Both the position numbers and the translations under genes were made by a program. From positions 124,001-188,000 of the forward strand of contig CAWGKT010000002.1 of assembly GCA_963823215.1 (NCBI GenBank): a stretch of DNA of 64,000 nt. The letters are read 5' to 3'. This DNA is from CAIWHR01 sp963823215. Its GTDB lineage: Bacteria > Pseudomonadota > Gammaproteobacteria > Burkholderiales > Casimicrobiaceae. Below are positions 10,228-20,447 of this stretch, one piece after another. The notes beneath the pieces are model-generated. The model was given only the letters and a program-made list of their open reading frames with translations, was not told the origin of the DNA and did no database searches. Numbering within the stretch: position 1 is the first letter of the stretch; every line of letters begins with the position of its first letter.

Positions 10228-10748
10228 GCGCGATCAAGGCGCCATCGCCGTTCGACATCCGCCCGGCCCAGCCCGGCGACGTGCCGGCCATCCACGCGAT
10301 GATCGTTGCGCTCGCCGAGTATGAAAAACTCGCGCACCTGTGCGTGGCGACGGAGGCGCACCTTGCCGAGGCGTTGTTCGGTCCGCGTCCGTCGGCCGAA
10401 GTCCTGATTGCATGTAAAGATCGAACTCCTGCGGCGTTCGCGCTGTTTTTTCATAATTTTTCCACGTTTCTCGGCCGCCCCGGACTCTGGCTGGAAGATC
10501 TTTTCGTGCTGCCCGAGCATCGCCGGCAGGGCTGCGCCCAGGCGCTGCTTCGAGCGTTGGCAGGGATCGCTCGGGAGCGCGGTTGCGGCCGCTTCGAATG
10601 GGCGGTGCTCGACTGGAACGTCTCGGCGATCGCGTTCTACCGATCGCTGGGGGCGACGGTGCTTCCCGATTGGCGGATAACCCGGGTCGTGGGGCCGGCC
10701 CTTGAGGCATTGGCCGACGGGGCCGCTCCGGATCCGGGTGGGTCGTAG
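10224..10748 (+). CDS. GNAT N-acetyltransferase, diamine-acetyltransferase-like
   Basis: A 174-residue acetyltransferase that begins at the ATG overlapping the preceding stop (ATGA). It has the family start FDIRPAQPGDVPAIHAMIVALAEYE, then GLWLEDLFVLPEHRRQGCAQALL (motif A) and WAVLDWNVSAIAFYRSLGA. This arrangement matches the spermidine/thialysine acetyltransferase-like group widespread in bacteria. The substrate cannot be assigned. The last dozen residues are Gly/Pro-rich and unlike the domain. Confidence 0.8.
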   Translation: MSAIKAPSPFDIRPAQPGDVPAIHAMIVALAEYEKLAHLCVATEAHLAEALFGPRPSAEVLIACKDRTPAAFALFFHNFSTFLGRPGLWLEDLFVLPEHRRQGCAQALLRALAGIARERGCGRFEWAVLDWNVSAIAFYRSLGATVLPDWRITRVVGPALEALADGAAPDPGGS

Positions 10749-10818
10749 CGTCGCGGCGTTACCGGTCGGCTGCCGCGTTGGGGCTTGTCCGCGATTATGT
10801 CGACTACTGCCGTGCTGA

Positions 10819-11112
10819 CTAGGCCGACTCCGCGGTCAACTTGACTCCCAGCGCCCGCGCCACCTTCATAACGGTGGCGAACGATGGATTGCCGTTGGGG
10901 CCGAAAGCCTTGTACAGTCCTTCCCGGGTAAGACCAGTTTCGCGCGCCAATTGCATCATGCCGCGTGCGCGCGCGATGTCACCAATGGCCGCCGTGACGA
11001 CTTGCGGATCGCCGTCTTCGAGCGCCGCCTCCAGATAGGCCGCGATCTGCTTGTCGCTGCCGAGATTGTCGACCACGTCCCAACGACTGGTCTCTGCCTT
11101 TTTCCGCGCCAT
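10819..11112 (-). CDS. Addiction-module antidote protein, HigA-type HTH
   Basis: A 97-residue DNA-binding antitoxin. A helix-turn-helix spans about residues 50-75 (MQLARETGLTREGLYKAF), followed by GNPSFATVMKVARALGVKL. This is the pattern of the putative addiction-module antidote family found beside HigB-type toxins. It lies 11 bp downstream of the toxin gene, so the order is toxin first, as in higBA systems. Such antitoxins bind the toxin and repress the shared promoter. Confidence 0.88.
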   Translation of the reverse strand: MARKKAETSRWDVVDNLGSDKQIAAYLEAALEDGDPQVVTAAIGDIARARGMMQLARETGLTREGLYKAFGPNGNPSFATVMKVARALGVKLTAESA

Positions 11113-11123
11113 GTTTCCCTCCG

Positions 11124-11414
11124 CTACAGCCGGCCCGCCAGCGCCTTGGCAGCCTTGATGTCCGCAGTCTGCGAACGCTTATCTCCCCCGCCCAGGAGCA
11201 CGATAATCGTTTCGCCGCGCTGCACGAAATAGACCCGGTATCCGGGGCCATAGTCGATCCGCAATTCGCTGATGCCTGCGCCCACCGGCCTCACATCGCC
11301 GGGCAGACCCAGTTCGAGCCGCCGGATACGTATATCGATGCGCGCTTGCGCCCGACTATCCCGCAAGTCCCTATACCACTGCGCAAACGCCGCGGACTTG
11401 CGGACTTCATGCAT
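11124..11414 (-). CDS. RelE/ParE-superfamily toxin, HigB-type
   Basis: A 96-residue toxin. It opens with KSAAFAQWYRDLRDSRAQARIDIRIRRL, then GDVRPVGAGISELRID and GPGYRVYFVQRGETIIVLLGGGDK, ending in ADIKAAKALA. These are the features of the addiction-module killer group related to HigB, generally mRNA interferases that cut on the ribosome. The first gene of the pair, it has no other nearby partner. Its promoter would lie in the relatively AT-rich 11415-11460 segment. Confidence 0.88.
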   Translation of the reverse strand: MHEVRKSAAFAQWYRDLRDSRAQARIDIRIRRLELGLPGDVRPVGAGISELRIDYGPGYRVYFVQRGETIIVLLGGGDKRSQTADIKAAKALAGRL

Positions 11415-11493
11415 GGGTCGACTGTAAACTATAGGCTACACAAATGCAAGATTCCACAAGGCGTCCTTCACCACCACTTGTGCGGCCCGACGT

Positions 11494-13194
11494 TCACGTT
11501 CCAGCTGCGCGCTCGCCCTGCCAGCCCTTCGGGATCGACGCCAGCAGCCGCTGCGTGTAGGCCTCGCGCGGGTGGCGGTAGATCTCGTCCGAGTTCGCCA
11601 TCTCGACGATCTTCCCTTCGCTCATCACCATGATCTCGTCGGCGATGTACTTGACCACGGCGAGGTCGTGCGAGATGAAGATGTACGAAAGCCGGAACTC
11701 GTCCTGCAGGTCCTGCAGCAGGTTCAGCACCTGCGCCTGCACGGAGACGTCGAGCGCCGACACCGACTCGTCGCAGATCAGGATGTCGGGCTTCATCGTG
11801 AGGCAGCGCGCGATCGCGATCCGCTGCCGCTGTCCGCCCGAGAACTCGTGCGGGTACTTGTAGAACGAGACTTCGGGCAGACCGACCTTGGCGAGCAGCT
11901 CGAACGCGAGCTCGGTGCGCTCCTGCGCCGAGGCGCCGATGCCGTGGATGTCCATCGGCTCGGTCAGGATGTGACCGACCGTGAAGCGCGGATTGAGCGA
12001 CGCGTACGGATTCTGGAAGATGATCTGGATGCGCCGCTTGTACGCCATGAACTCCTTCTGCGACATCGACAGGATGTCCCGGCCCTCGAAGATCGCCTCG
12101 CCCGTGGACGCCTCGTGCAGGCGCATCAGCGCGAGGCCCACCGTCGTCTTGCCCGAGCCGGATTCGCCGACGAGCCCGAGCGTCTTGCCTTTGGGCAGCG
12201 CGAACGAGACGTCCTTCACGGCCTCGAACTTGCGCCGGCCGAAGAGGCCCTCGCGCGAGTAGAAATCCTTGCCGAGGTTCTTGACGTCGAGAATGATCGG
12301 ATCGCCCGGCGCGACGCCGCGCGGACGCTCGGTCAGGTTCATCGCGTGCGCGCCGCCGTCCATGAAATCGTCGATCACGGGCAGTCGGACCGGGCGCCGG
12401 TCGAGCCGCGGCCGGCATTGCAGGAGCGCCTTCGTGTACGCATCCTGCGGATTCTCGAACAGCTGCTTCGCCGCGCCCTGCTCCTGGATCTCGCCGTTGC
12501 GCATCACGACGACGTGGTCGGCGATCTCGCCGACCACCGCGAGGTCGTGGGTGATGAACAGCACCGACATCTGGTGCTTCTTCTGCAGCGCGCCGATGAG
12601 GTCGAGAATCTGCTTCTGGATGGTGACGTCGAGCGCGGTCGTCGGCTCGTCGGCGATCAGCAGCTTGGGCTCGCAGGCGATCGCCATCGCGATCATCACG
12701 CGCTGCTGCTGGCCGCCCGACATCTGCGACGGGTAGGCGTTGATCTTGAACTCGGGGTCGGGGATGCCGACCTCGTCGAGCAGCGCGATGGCGCGCTTGC
12801 GCGCGTCTGCCGGACTCAGGCCCATGTGCAGACGCAGCACCTCGATCAACTGGTAGCCGACGGTGAACACGGGGTTCAGCGACGTCATCGGCTCCTGGAA
12901 GATCATCGAGATTGAAGCACCGCGCAGGCGGCGCAGGTCGCCGGGAGCGAGTTCGACGATGTTGCGTCCGCCGAACCGGATGCGGCTCGCCGGGTCGACG
13001 ATCGAATTCTCGGGCGGCAGCAGGCCGAGGATCGCCAGCGCCGTCACCGATTTGCCGCTGCCCGATTCGCCGACCAGCGCGACCGTCGAATTCTTCGGGA
13101 TGTCGAAGGAGATGCCCTTGACCGCGTCGAACGTGTGGTGGCGGTCGAGCCGGAATGCGACCCGGAGGTTGCGGACGCTGACGAGCGGTTCCAT
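11494..13194 (-). CDS. Oligopeptide ABC transporter, duplicated ATP-binding protein
   Basis: A 566-residue tandem ABC ATPase, paralogous to the YejF-type protein at the start of the window. Domain 1 has GESGSGKS, MSGGQQQR and LLIADEP; domain 2 has GESGSGKT, FSGGQRQR and ILICDES, so the Walker B glutamate is kept but the usual Pro is Ser. I start at ATG 13194 (MEPLVSVRNL); a TTG at 13212 would add six residues. It directly follows the permease stop. It serves the binding protein and permeases upstream on the same strand. Confidence 0.9.
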   Translation of the reverse strand: MEPLVSVRNLRVAFRLDRHHTFDAVKGISFDIPKNSTVALVGESGSGKSVTALAILGLLPPENSIVDPASRIRFGGRNIVELAPGDLRRLRGASISMIFQEPMTSLNPVFTVGYQLIEVLRLHMGLSPADARKRAIALLDEVGIPDPEFKINAYPSQMSGGQQQRVMIAMAIACEPKLLIADEPTTALDVTIQKQILDLIGALQKKHQMSVLFITHDLAVVGEIADHVVVMRNGEIQEQGAAKQLFENPQDAYTKALLQCRPRLDRRPVRLPVIDDFMDGGAHAMNLTERPRGVAPGDPIILDVKNLGKDFYSREGLFGRRKFEAVKDVSFALPKGKTLGLVGESGSGKTTVGLALMRLHEASTGEAIFEGRDILSMSQKEFMAYKRRIQIIFQNPYASLNPRFTVGHILTEPMDIHGIGASAQERTELAFELLAKVGLPEVSFYKYPHEFSGGQRQRIAIARCLTMKPDILICDESVSALDVSVQAQVLNLLQDLQDEFRLSYIFISHDLAVVKYIADEIMVMSEGKIVEMANSDEIYRHPREAYTQRLLASIPKGWQGERAAGT

Positions 13195-13212
13195 GTCGAC
13201 GCTGTTCTCCAA

Positions 13213-14414
13213 TCAGGCCCCCGCCAGTCCCTTGAGCTTCGGGTCGAGCGCGTCGCGCAGCGCGTCGGTGAACAGGCTGAACGCCGTCACCAGGATCGCC
13301 ATCGCCGTGCCCGCGGCGGCGAGCTGCCACCACTTGCCGAGAATGAGCTCGTTCTGCGCTTCGTTCAGCATCGAGCCCCACGACACGACGTCGACGGGCA
13401 CGCCGAAGCCCGAGGAACGACAGGATCACCTCGGCCTTGATGAAGCCGACGACGTGGATCGACAGCTGCACCAGCACGACGTGGCTCACGTTGGGGAAGA
13501 TGTGGACGAACATCCGGCGCGCGTTCGACGCGCCGATCGCGTCGGCCGCCTGCACGTATTCCCGCGCCTTGTGCTTCAGATATTCGCCGCGAATCAGCCG
13601 GAAGATGCCGGTCCAGCCGGTGAGCCCGAGGATCAGGATGATCGTCAGCGTTCCCTTCTGCTGCAGCACGGCGGCGACCGCCAGGATCAGCAGCAGGTAC
13701 GGAATGGAGTTGAACACGCTGTAGAACCAGTTGAATGCGTCGTCGATCCACTTGCCGTAGTAGCCGGCAAGGGCACCGAACAGCGTGCCGAGCAGCGTGG
13801 CGACCACCGCCGCGGCCAGACCGACGAAGATCGACGTCTCGGAGCCCTTGATCGTCTTCTGCAGGACGTCGCGGCCCCACTTGTCGGCACCGAGCGGCAG
13901 CGTGGAACGCGCGCCTCCCGCCGCTTCGGGCGCCGCGCCCTTGGCGTCCTTCCGGATGTCGGCCATCACGTCGGCGAGCGGATCGACCGACTTGCCGGCG
14001 TCGCCCGCGGCCGGCACCGCAGGTCTGCGCCTGCCGCCTTCTTCTCGCCCCTTGATCTCGGCCAGCACGTCGGCGAGCGGGATCGACGACGCTCGGACTT
14101 GTACTCGACGGCGGGCGCGGCCGGCGCCGCCGGTGAGATCGGGCGCCACCGGCGCGGCACGCTCGAGGTCGTCACCGGCGAACGACGGCGGCGCGTAATT
14201 GACGCCGATCTCCTTCGCCCAGTTCCGGGCGACGAGCCCGGTGCCCGACGCGATCATCATCACGACGAACAGCGCGACGATCACCAGCGAGACCATGCCG
14301 ACGCTGTCGGTCTTCAGGCGCTTCCACGCCAGGGCCCATAGGCCGGGAGAGACCGTGTGCGGGATCGTCGCGCGCCATGCGCCGAGGGGCCCGTGCCGTC
14401 GTGCCGTCCGCCAT
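13213..14414 (-). CDS. Oligopeptide ABC transporter permease, OppC-type with insertion (frameshifted)
   Basis: Begins MADGTTARAP 11 bp after the previous permease, with AGGGGA before the ATG. The frame breaks near 14385, again possibly near 14110, and near 13400. Reassembled, it has helix 1 (MVSLVIVALFVVMMIASGTG), then the OppC signature LGADKWGRDVLQ, four helices, an EAA loop (ADAIGASNARRMFVHIFPN) and a C-terminal piece in another frame ending ALRDALDPKLKGLAGA. Unusually, about 100 residues lie between helix 1 and the signature, including two similar copies PLADVLAEIK and PLADVMADIR. No stop is needed to explain the breaks beyond single-base errors. Confidence 0.8.
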
Positions 14415-14425
14415 CGTCGTCCCCT

Positions 14426-15366
14426 TCACTTGAGCTGGACCCGCGGGTCCGCCGCCTTGTACATCAGGTCGGCCAGCAGGTTGGACGCCATCGTCGCGAA
14501 CGCGACGTAGACGGTCAGCGCCTTGATCACCGGGAAGTCCGAGCGCTCGACGGCGAGGATCACCTCGCGGCCGATGCCGGGGATCGAGAAGAAGCGCTCG
14601 ATCAGGAACGCGCCCAGCAGGAGCCCCGGCAATCCGGCCATCAGGTGGGTGATGATCGGGATCGAGGCGTTGCGCAGCACGTGGATCCACATGATCCGGT
14701 TCTCGGAGAGCCCCTTCGCCCGCGCCGTCCGCACGTAGTCCTGATTGATCTCGTCGAGGAAGAAGGTCCGGTAGAGCCGCAGGTTCGGCGCGATGCTGAC
14801 GGTGAGCGCGATCAGGATCGGCAGCGCGGAGAAGACGAGGAGGTTCTCGCGAAAGCTGTTGCCCCAGCCCTGCACCGGGAACCAGCCGAGCTTGTAGGCG
14901 AAGAAATACTGGAAGACGATGATGTAGACGAGGATCGAGATCGACAGCCCGACCGTGCAGACGATCATCACCAGCCGGTCGGTCAGCGAGCCGCGGACGT
15001 AGGCGACGGCGAGTGCCAGGCCGACGGCGAACAGCGTTTCGAGGATCAGCAGCGGCAGCAGCACGGTCAGCGACGGGCCGAGGCGCGTCGCCAGAATGCT
15101 CGAGACCATCTCGTTGGTGCTCCACGACGCGCCGTAATCGCCGGTCAGCACCTGCTTGCACGAAGATCCAGAGCTGGACCCAGATCGGCTGGTCGACGCC
15201 GAGCTGGCGCCGGATGTTGTCGATCTGCTCCTGGTTCGAGATCTTTGCCCGCGAGCACGTACGCGGGGTCGCCGCCGACCCAGTTGAACAGGACGAACAC
15301 CAGCAGGATGACCCCGGCCATCGTCGGGATCATCTGCCACAGGCGTCGGATGATGTAGGCGGTCAC
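14426..15366 (-). CDS. Oligopeptide ABC transporter permease, OppB-type (frameshifted)
   Basis: Starts at GTG 15366 with TAYIIRRLWQMIPTMAGV, the standard OppB opening. The frame shifts near 15250 and again near 15160; the bulk runs in one frame from KQVLTGDYGASW to PRVQLK. Five more membrane helices and an EAA loop (ARAKGLSENRIMWIHVLRN) are visible. It is the partner of the OppC-type permease immediately downstream. The start overlaps the region just after the binding-protein stop, so the four genes form one operon. Confidence 0.83.
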
Positions 15367-15394
15367 TGCGCTTGCCTCTTGCCGCGGGGCTGCG

Positions 15395-17198
15395 CTACTT
15401 CGGCGTCGGGCGCTCACGTCGATGTACTGCCACTCGGCGTGCAGGATCGGGTGCTTCTTGTACCCCAGCACGCGAGGCTGCACCAGCATGTTCCGGTAGC
15501 GGCTGATGTCGAGTCGCCACGGCGCGTAGAGTCTCGATGATCTTCGCCATCTCGTGATAGAGCCGGTCACGCTCCGGCGAGTCCGGCATCCGCATGCTCT
15601 GCTCGTAGAGCTTGTCGTACTCCGGGATCGCCGCGCAGGCATTGTTGCTCTGATGGATGTTCTTGCCGTACATGAGCTGCATGAAGTTGTCGCCGTCCGG
15701 ATAGTCGGCGATCCACGCCGCGGTGCGCATCTGAGCTGGCACTGCTTCTCCATCTTGAGGAGCTCGGCGAACTTCTCCTTCTGCACCTGCATGCGGATGC
15801 CGACGCCGTCCAGCGCCTTCTTCCACATCTCGTCCTCTGGCGGCCCAGCGAGTCGGGACGCGACGCGTAGCGGATCGACGAAGCGGCTTGCCGTCGGGGA
15901 GCGTGCGCCAGCCGTCGGCGCCCTTCTTGTAGCCGAACCGGTCGAGCAGCGCATTGGCTGCCCGCCGGATCGTAGCGGATGCTGGACCGATAGTCGGGAT
16001 CGTGGCCGACCACGCCCGGCGGGATCGGGAACTGCGTCTCGACGGCCTGCCCGTTGCGCACGACCTTGATCTCTTCTTCGACCGGATAGGCCATCGCCAT
16101 CGCCCGGCGCAGCGCGATCTTCTCCTTCGACAGGCCCGCCGACGACGGGGTCCAGCAGGTTCCAGTAGTGGTAGAGGATCTCGGCTTCGACGAAACGCGA
16201 GAGCTTGACGCCCTTCTTCTGCATTTCCGGCGTCAGCGTGCCACCGTTCAGCACCTTGGGCGCGAGCGGACCCTCGAGGTTCATGAGGTCGAGCTCGCCG
16301 TTCTGGAAGGCGAGCAGTCGCGACTGATCCTCTTCCATGATGCTGATCTCGATGCGGCCGATCTGCGGCATCTTCTTGCCCTTCATCTCCTTCACGATCC
16401 GCGCGTCGTCGGGATCGGTGCCCGCCTTGAAGTCCCAGACAAAGCCGCGAAAGTCAGGATTGGCCTCGAGGAAGATCTTCGACGACCGGATCCATTTCGC
16501 GAGCTTGTAGGGTCCGGTGCCGACCGGATTCGCCATCACGCGCCCGCCCGTGTCGGCATAGGCGGCGACGACTTCGCGGGCGACGGCGCTCGTCGGCTCG
16601 TGCGCGAGCACGTAGGAGAGGTTGTAGTCGGGCTGCTTCAGCCGAATGCGCAGCGTGTAGCGGTCGACGGCCTCGAGCCCGGGCACCTTGGCCGCGTAGT
16701 CGAACGTGCCCGATCTTCCTTCGCCTGCTCGGCCAGCTCGTCGAGGCCGACGATCTTGCCTTCGAGCAGCCACGCCCACGGCGAACGGATCTTCGGATCC
16801 ATGAGCCGCTTGAGCGAGTAGACGTAGTCGTCGGCGACGAGCTCGCGCTTCACCCCCTTGAACGCCGGGTCGGCCGCGAATTGGATGCCCTTGCGGATCC
16901 TGATGCGTGTACGTCCGGCCATTGTCGGTGACCTGCGGCAGCGCCTCGGCGGCGAGCGGGACGAGCTTCGACGGACGGGCGAGATAGTCGTAGGTGAGCA
17001 GCGTCTCGAAGATCGCCTGCTTGACCGTGCCGGAATAGAGATCGCTGCGCAGCCGCCGGATCGAAGCCCTCTTCGCCGACCGGGAAACACGTGGCGGATC
17101 ACCTTGCTCACGTCGGCGGCGCCCACCGGCGCGGCGGCGAGCGCCAGCGCCGACTACGGCCGCGGCCGGCATTCCGGTCAGCTTGTGCGGCACGTCAT
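15395..17198 (-). CDS. Extracellular solute-binding protein, family 5 (multiple frameshifts)
   Basis: A periplasmic peptide-binding protein of about 590 residues spread over all three frames. A GGAGG lies six bases before ATG 17198; a signal peptide follows (PAAAVVG then, after a shift, ALALAAAPVGA). Recognisable segments are ADVSKVIRHVFP, RIRKGIQFAADPAFKG, RVMANPVGTGPYKLAKW, LSKEKIALRRAMAMAYP and IADYPDGDNFMQLMYG. The end is reached in the frame giving ERPTPK. I count at least six junctions (near 17150, 17060, 16905, 16715, 16130 and several at 15540-15980). Each rejoins family-like text, which argues for sequence error. Confidence 0.8.
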
Positions 17199-17381
17199 CT
17201 GGCACCTCCGTTGGAAACGTCCGGCGCTGACGTCCGGCGAACAGCGGCGACAGCCTCGCGGGTCGTGCGGGAAATCGCGGCAGCGCCGCCGCTCGAAGTC
17301 GCCCGGCGACGCTGACGGAAGTCACATCCCCGAAATCGAAGGCGGCGTAATGTACCACCTCCCCCTGCGCGGACCACGGCG

Positions 17382-18121
17382 ATGCCCTGCGACGCGTGCA
17401 ACGGCATGGCGCCGCCGCGCAGCTGGCACTCCAGGCACGCGGCGCGACCGGCCACCGCGCCGGACCCTCGCGTGAAGCCGGTCTACTGGGACGAGGCGAC
17501 GCGCACGCTCGCCAAGCGCGACCGCGTGCTGCGCAAGCTGATCCGGGCCTACCCGGACATTCATCTCAAGCGGCGCAGCGACCCGTTCACGACGCTCGCC
17601 CGCGCGATCGTCGGCCAGCAGATTTCGGTCAAGGCCGCGGATACTCGGTCTGGCGCCGGTTCGTCGCGCCGTCGCCCCTGACGCGAGGTCCGGCCGCCTT
17701 TCCGAAGCTCGATGCACACGGCGTCGCGGCGATCGGACTTCCCGCACTGCGCAATTGCGGGCTGTCGCGAACGCAAGGCCGAGTATCTGCGCGATCTCGC
17801 TCGACACTTCGCCTCCGGCGCGCTCGATCCGAAGGGCTGGAAGAAGCTCGACGACGAGACGCTGATCGCGGCGCTGGTCGAGGTCAAGGGCATCGGCCGC
17901 TGGACCGCCGAGATGTTCCTGATCTTTCACGAGCTGCGCGCCGACGTGCTTGCCCGTCGACGACATCGGCCTGCAGCGCGCGCGTGGCGCTGCATTACAA
18001 CGGCGGCAGACGCATCGCGCCGGCGGCCATCCGCAAGCTCGCGCTCGAGTGGCAGCCCTATCGGAGCGTCGCGACGTGGTATCTGTGGCGTTCGCTCGAC
18101 CCGGTGCCCGTCGAGTACTGA
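17382..18121 (+). CDS. alkA: DNA-3-methyladenine glycosylase, AlkA/HhH-GPD type (frameshifted)
   Basis: A base-excision repair glycosylase of about 235 residues that removes alkylated purines. Segments in order: a Cys-containing N-terminus, KPVYWDEATRTLAKRDRVLRKL, PFTTLARAIVGQQISVKAA, then after a shift near 17640 YSVWRRF, after another near 17765 RKAEYLRDLARHF, the helix-hairpin-helix VKGIGRWTAEMFL, and after a shift near 17950 LPVDDIGLQ, whose second Asp is the expected catalytic residue. A further shift near 17985 leads to ALHYNGG and the end. It is divergent from the transporter operon. The start codon is uncertain. Confidence 0.82.
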
Positions 18122-18135
18122 CCGCGCACCCGTCG

Positions 18136-19136
18136 ATGAATGCCCCGCGCCATCCTTATGCGGACCTGACGCCCGACCGCGTGCTCGACGCCCTGGAAAG
18201 CGTCGGCCTCGCGGCGACGGCCGGCTGCAGGCGCTCGGCAGCTACGAGAACCGCGTCTACCAGATCGGCATCGAGGACGCCGCGCCCGTCGTGGCCAAGT
18301 TCTACCGGCCCGGGCGCTGGTCGGATGCGGCGATCGTCGAGGAGCACGCGTTCGTCGCCGAGCTCGCCGCGCGCGAGATTCCGGTGGTCGCGCCGCTCGC
18401 GCTCGCCGGCGGCACGCTGCACACGTTCGGCGCCTTCCGCTTCGCGGTCTATCCGAGGTGCGGCGGCCGGGCGCCGGAGCTCGGCAACCGCGAGACGCTG
18501 GAATGGATGGGCCGCTTCCTCGGCCGCATCCATGCGGTCGGCGCGCTGACGCCGTTCCGGCACCGGCCCGCGCTCGACCTCGCACACCTTCGGCATCGAG
18601 CCGCGCGACTGGCTGCTCGCGCACGACTTCATGCCGCCCGATCTGCTCGACGCCTGGCGCAGCATCGCGGCGCAGGCGCTCGACGGCGTGCGCCGCTGCT
18701 TCGAGCGCGCCGGCGACGTGCGGATCGCTGCGGCTGCACGGCGACTGCCACGCGGGCAACGTGCTGTGGATCGAGCACGGCACGACGCGCGGCCCGCATT
18801 TCGTCGACTTCGACGACGCGCGCATGGGCCCGGCCGTGCAGGACCTGTGGATGCTGCTGTCCGGCGATCGCGCGGAGATGACGCGCCAGCTCGACGACGT
18901 GCTGAGCGGCTACGAAGACTTCTTCGAGTTCGATCCGCGCGAGCTCCATCTCGTCGAGGCGCTGCGCACGCTGCGCCTGCTCCACTACTCGGCGTGGCTC
19001 GGCGCAGCGCTGGGACGATCCCGCGTTCCCCGCGGCGTTCCCGTGGTTCAACACCCAGCGCTACTGGCAGGACCGCATCCTCGAACTGCGCGAGCAGGTC
19101 GCGCTGATGGACGAGCCGGCGCTGGGGTCAGGTTAG
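18136..19136 (+). CDS. srkA: Stress response kinase A, YihE/RdoA type (frameshifted)
   Basis: A Ser/Thr kinase of about 330 residues with an aminoglycoside-phosphotransferase fold, known in E. coli to counter stress-induced death. Starting at ATG 18136 it reads YADLTPDRVLDALESVGL, then LGSYENRVYQIG (nucleotide loop), VVAKFYRPGRW with the ATP-binding Lys, LHGDCHAGNVLW (catalytic loop) and FVDFDDARMGP (metal-binding Asp). It ends EPALGSG-stop. Shifts are apparent near 18225, 18590, 18730 and 19015. The stop codon lies inside a REP-like repeat that follows the gene. Confidence 0.85.
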
Positions 19137-19189
19137 CGGAGCGCTCCGCCACCGGCGGCATCGGCAATCCCGCCGGACCTGACCGGAGC
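19121..19189. repeat. REP-like inverted repeat overlapping the srkA end
   Basis: Arms at 19121-19133 (containing GGGGTCAGGT) and 19177-19189 (containing ACCTGACC) match at 11 of 13 positions in inverted orientation. Between them is a perfect 12-bp palindrome CGGAGCGCTCCG (19137-19148). The srkA stop TAG falls just after the left arm. The layout, a GGGGTCAG-type arm with an internal GC hairpin, resembles the element at 28363-28448. Confidence 0.5.
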
Positions 19190-19235
19190 CCGGCCCATTC
19201 ACCTACGGCCGGACGGAACTTCGTATCATTGCGCG

Positions 19236-19724
19236 ATGGACGTTTGGATCGGACCTCTGCTGGCCGCGCTGGCCCTGCCACAGTTCGGGCTCAGCACCGT
19301 GTTCGTGGTCGCGTTCGTGTCGGCCACGCTGCTGCCGATGGGCTCGGAGCCGGCCGTCTTCGGCCTCGTCAAGCTCAATGCGGACCTGTTCTGGCCGGCG
19401 GTGCTCGTCGGCACCGCAGGCAACACGCTGGGCGGCGCGCTCACCTGGTGGATGGGCTACGGCGCCGAGCGTGTCTACGAACGGGTGTCGAAGAATCACG
19501 GCGCAGCGCATCCGCACGCGTTGCGCTGGCTCGAGCGGTTCGGCCCGCCGGCTTGCCTGCTGTCGTGGCTGCCGGTCGTCGGCGACCCGCTGTGCGCGGT
19601 GGCGGGATGGCTGCGTCTGCCCTTCTGGCCGTGCGTGGCCTACATGGCGATCGGCAAGTTCGCGCGCTACGCAACGATGACCGCGCTGCTGCTCTGGGTC
19701 TTTCCGGGGACGTTTGCGCTGTGA
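19236..19724 (+). CDS. YqaA family inner-membrane protein (DedA/VTT-related)
   Basis: A 162-residue membrane protein. It has FVSATLLPMGSEPAVFGL, a re-entrant-loop segment, GTAGNTLGGALTWWMGYGAE, a basic loop, and GPPACLLSWLPVVGDPLCAVAGWLRL, followed by a last helix. The G-N-x-x-G and P-x-x-G-D-P motifs are those of YqaA proteins, distant relatives of the DedA/VTT membrane proteins associated with lipid transport. The biochemical role here is not known. It is a single gene 47 bp after the repeat at the srkA end and convergent with lolD, which ends 18 bp away. Confidence 0.85.
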   Translation: MDVWIGPLLAALALPQFGLSTVFVVAFVSATLLPMGSEPAVFGLVKLNADLFWPAVLVGTAGNTLGGALTWWMGYGAERVYERVSKNHGAAHPHALRWLERFGPPACLLSWLPVVGDPLCAVAGWLRLPFWPCVAYMAIGKFARYATMTALLLWVFPGTFAL

Positions 19725-19742
19725 GCGCCCCCCGCTGAAGCG

Positions 19743-20447
19743 TCAACTCGACGCGAGCAGTACGCCGTCGACCAGCTGCAGCGTCCGATCCGTCCGCGCG
19801 GCGAGCTCGGGATCGTGCGTGACGATGACGAGGCTCGTGCCGATCGCGCGATTCAATTCCAGCATCAGGTCGAACACCTGCCCCGCCGTGCGGCGGTCGA
19901 GGTTGCCCGTGGGCTCGTCGGCAAGCACGCACTCGCGGCTCGGTCACGAGCGCCCGGGCGAGCGCCACGCGCTGCCGCTCGCCGCCGGACAGCTCGCCCG
20001 GCAGGTGCCGGACGCGATGCTCGAGACCCACGCGTTCCAGCATGCGCTGGGCCGCCGCCCGCGCCGCCGGCACCGGCATCCGCCGGATCGCGAGCGGCAT
20101 CGCGACGTTCTCCAGCGCCGTGAATTCCGGCAGCAGATGATGGAACTGGTAGATGAAGCCCAGCGCGCGGTTGCGCACGGCGCCGCGCTGCTTTTCGGAG
20201 AGCGTGGTGAAATCGATCGCCCTCCACGCTCACCTCGCCCGCGGTCGGCGCGTCGAGCCCGCCGAGCAGATGCAGCAGCGTGCTCTTGCCGGAGCCCGAC
20301 GCGCCGACGATCGCCACGCGCTCGCCGCGCGCGATGGCAAGATCGATGCCGAGCAGCACCGGCACGTCGAGCGGGCCGCTGACGAACGTCTTGCGCGAGC
20401 CCGCGGCAGGCGAGCACCGGCACCGCCGCGGTCGACGCTTCACTCAT
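19743..20447 (-). CDS. lolD: Lipoprotein-releasing system ATP-binding protein LolD (frameshifted)
   Basis: A 230-residue-class ABC ATPase of the Lol system, which drives release of outer-membrane lipoproteins from the inner membrane. Pieces: start MSEASTAAVPVL, then KTFVSGPLDVPVLLGIDLAIARGE and Walker A GASGSGKST in a second frame, FIYQFHHLLPEF (Q-loop) and LSGGERQRVALARAL in a third, and LADEPTGNLD with FDLMLELNR in a fourth segment. Shifts lie near 20395, 20225 and 19935. The ATG overlaps the end of the upstream lolC-type gene. An expected essential gene with three breaks points to sequence error. Confidence 0.88.
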
